DNA from: Thermoleophilia bacterium
Lineage (GTDB): Bacteria; Actinomycetota; Thermoleophilia; Gaiellales; Gaiellaceae
NCBI GenBank assembly: GCA_014534155.1
Contig: JACVSB010000116.1
Location: 1-6,112 of the forward strand
Direction: 5' to 3'
Length of the DNA: 6,112 nt
Under the pieces are notes generated by a model. It was not told the origin of the DNA and searched no databases. It saw only the letters and a program-made list of their open reading frames with translations. Of this stretch, positions 4,875 to 6,112 are shown piece by piece; the stretch's first letter is position 1, and each line of letters begins with the position of its first letter. The translations under genes and the position numbers were made by a program.

Positions 4875-6112
4875 TCAGAGGAGCTCGCGGTGGAGGCTGA
4901 CGGCGCGAAGCTTGTTCGCGGCGTCGAGCGCGGCCACCTTGTAGGCCTCCGCCAGGGTCGGGTAGTTGAAGACCGTCCCCACCAGGTAGTCGACTGTTCC
5001 GCCGAGTCCCATGACCGCCTGGCCGATGTGCACGACCTCCGTCGCACCGGTCCCGAACGCGTGCACGCCGAGGAGCGTCCGCTCCTCCGAGGAGACCAGG
5101 AGCTTCACGACCCCGTGGTTCTCGCCGAGGATGTGGCCGCGCGCGAGCTCCCGGTAGTGCGCAACGCCGACCTCGTAGGGGATGGAAGCCTCCGTCAGCT
5201 CGTGCTCGTTCTTCCCCACGTAGCTGATCTCGGGGATCGAGTAGATCCCGAACGGAAGGATGTCCGGCATCGTGTGGACTTCGATCCCGAAGGCGTCCGC
5301 GGCCGCGAGCCGGCCCTGCTCGGCGGATGTCGCCGAGAGGCTCGGGAACCCGATCACGTCGCCGACCGCGTAGATGTGCTCGACGACCGTGCGGTAGCGC
5401 TCGTCGACCACGATCCTGCCGCGGCGATCCGCCTCGAGGCCGGCCCGGTCGAGGTCGAGGGCGGCCGTCGCGCCGCGGCGCCCGGCAGAGTAGAAGACCG
5501 CGTCGGCCGGGATCCGCTTCCCGCTCGCGAGCGTCGTCAGCGTCCCCATCTCGTCGGCCTGCACCGCCGTCACGCGCTCGCCGAAGCGGAACGTGACGCC
5601 GAGGTCGCGCAGGTGGTAGCGGAGCGCTTCGGTCACCTCGTGGTCGCAGAACTCGAGGAACTCGTGGCGCTCGTCGACGACGGTGACCCGGGTCCCGAGC
5701 GCGGCGAACATCGATGCGAACTCGACGCCGATCACCCCGGCTCCGACGACGAGGAGGGTCGCGGGGATCTCCTTGAGCCGCAGGACGATGTCGTCGGAGT
5801 CGAGCACCGTCTCGCCGTTGAACTCGATCGCCTCGGGGTGCGCGGGCTCCGAGCCCGTCGCGATCACGATCTTCTCGCCGATCAGCGTCCGGTCGCCGTC
5901 GGGACTGAGCACGGCCACCGTGCGCGGGTCGACGAACCGCGCCTCCCCGTGCACGACCGCTACGTGGTTTCGCAGCAGCTGGTCGCGCACGACGCTCCGC
6001 TCGCGCTCGACTACGAGGCGCGTCCGCGTCGCAATGTCCTCCACCGAGATCTCGTCCTTCAGCCGGTAGCCCTGCCCGTAGATCGCCCGCTGATTCAGCC
6101 CCGTCAGGTAGA
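4875..6112 (-). CDS. sthA: Soluble (Si-specific) NAD(P) transhydrogenase, N-terminus beyond the window
   Basis: The last 411 residues of a flavoprotein of the pyridine nucleotide-disulfide oxidoreductase family are visible. The frame is open to the window edge, and about 55-60 N-terminal residues (first FAD-binding motif and redox-site region) are missing. Counting from the edge: Y-L-T-G-L-N-Q-R (1-8), A-T-G (84-86), the NAD(P) Rossmann motif G-A-G-V-I-G (123-128), I-Y-A-V-G-D (246-251) contacting FAD, and the dimerisation domain with P-E-I-S-Y-V-G-K and [11 protein letters not shown] (381-391). Where dihydrolipoamide dehydrogenases have the catalytic H-P-T, this protein has Y-P-T, as E. coli SthA does. 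With the good overall match to SthA, this favours transhydrogenase, which moves reducing equivalents between NADPH and NAD in the cytosol. The absent N-terminus, where SthA lacks one redox cysteine, would settle it. The stop is TGA at 4877-4875. A GTG at 6044 is internal, since homology continues upstream. Confidence 0.9.
   Translation of the reverse strand, partial: YLTGLNQRAIYGQGYRLKDEISVEDIATRTRLVVERERSVVRDQLLRNHVAVVHGEARFVDPRTVAVLSPDGDRTLIGEKIVIATGSEPAHPEAIEFNGETVLDSDDIVLRLKEIPATLLVVGAGVIGVEFASMFAALGTRVTVVDERHEFLEFCDHEVTEALRYHLRDLGVTFRFGERVTAVQADEMGTLTTLASGKRIPADAVFYSAGRRGATAALDLDRAGLEADRRGRIVVDERYRTVVEHIYAVGDVIGFPSLSATSAEQGRLAAADAFGIEVHTMPDILPFGIYSIPEISYVGKNEHELTEASIPYEVGVAHYRELARGHILGENHGVVKLLVSSEERTLLGVHAFGTGATEVVHIGQAVMGLGGTVDYLVGTVFNYPTLAEAYKVAALDAANKLRAVSLHRELL

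Noticed and set aside
4754..5047. N-terminal extension of the secreted RTX protein to 5047
   Set aside because: The extension overlaps the end of sthA and is Arg/Ser/Thr-rich without similarity. The signal peptide begins at GTG 4753/4750.

Overview
The window reads as ordinary chromosomal DNA from a very GC-rich bacterium. It is most likely an actinobacterium close to the Thermoleophilia (Gaiella/Solirubrobacter-like). That placement is inference. It rests on the high G+C, all-GTG starts, signs of leaderless promoters, the aminotransferase-serA gene pair, a Sec-secreted calcium-binding repeat protein ending in a basic L-R-S-I-E-R motif, and a soluble transhydrogenase.

Layout, left to right. 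Positions 1-1683 and on to 2837 form one minus-strand operon, read right to left: a class V aminotransferase (1680-2837), then serA, D-3-phosphoglycerate dehydrogenase (55-1683), then the first 18 codons of a third gene (1-54) that resembles the N-terminus of YbaK/EbsC-type aminoacyl-tRNA deacylases. The first two genes overlap by 4 bases (GTGA). The third begins directly after the serA stop codon and has a good Shine-Dalgarno inside the end of serA. Together the first two could make phosphoserine from 3-phosphoglycerate, with the aminotransferase standing in for classical SerC.

A plus-strand gene for a seven-helix membrane protein of unknown function (2872-3606) diverges from the aminotransferase across only 34 bases. 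Both starts carry a TANNNT -10 box at the distance expected for leaderless mRNAs. The membrane-protein gene runs 77 bases into the 3' end of a convergent minus-strand gene (3530-4753). That gene encodes a secreted protein with a signal peptide, two cysteine-rich InlB-B-like repeats, a proline linker and ten RTX-type calcium-binding nonapeptides.

After a 121-base gap holding a GC-rich hairpin and a possible promoter comes the 3' part of a minus-strand flavoprotein gene (4875 to beyond 6112). It is best read as the soluble NAD(P) transhydrogenase SthA. Its link to serine synthesis is at most general redox metabolism. I saw no RNA genes, mobile elements, CRISPR array or defence cassette. The most interesting points are the compact divergent promoter, the aminotransferase-serA pairing, and the secreted RTX protein architecture.
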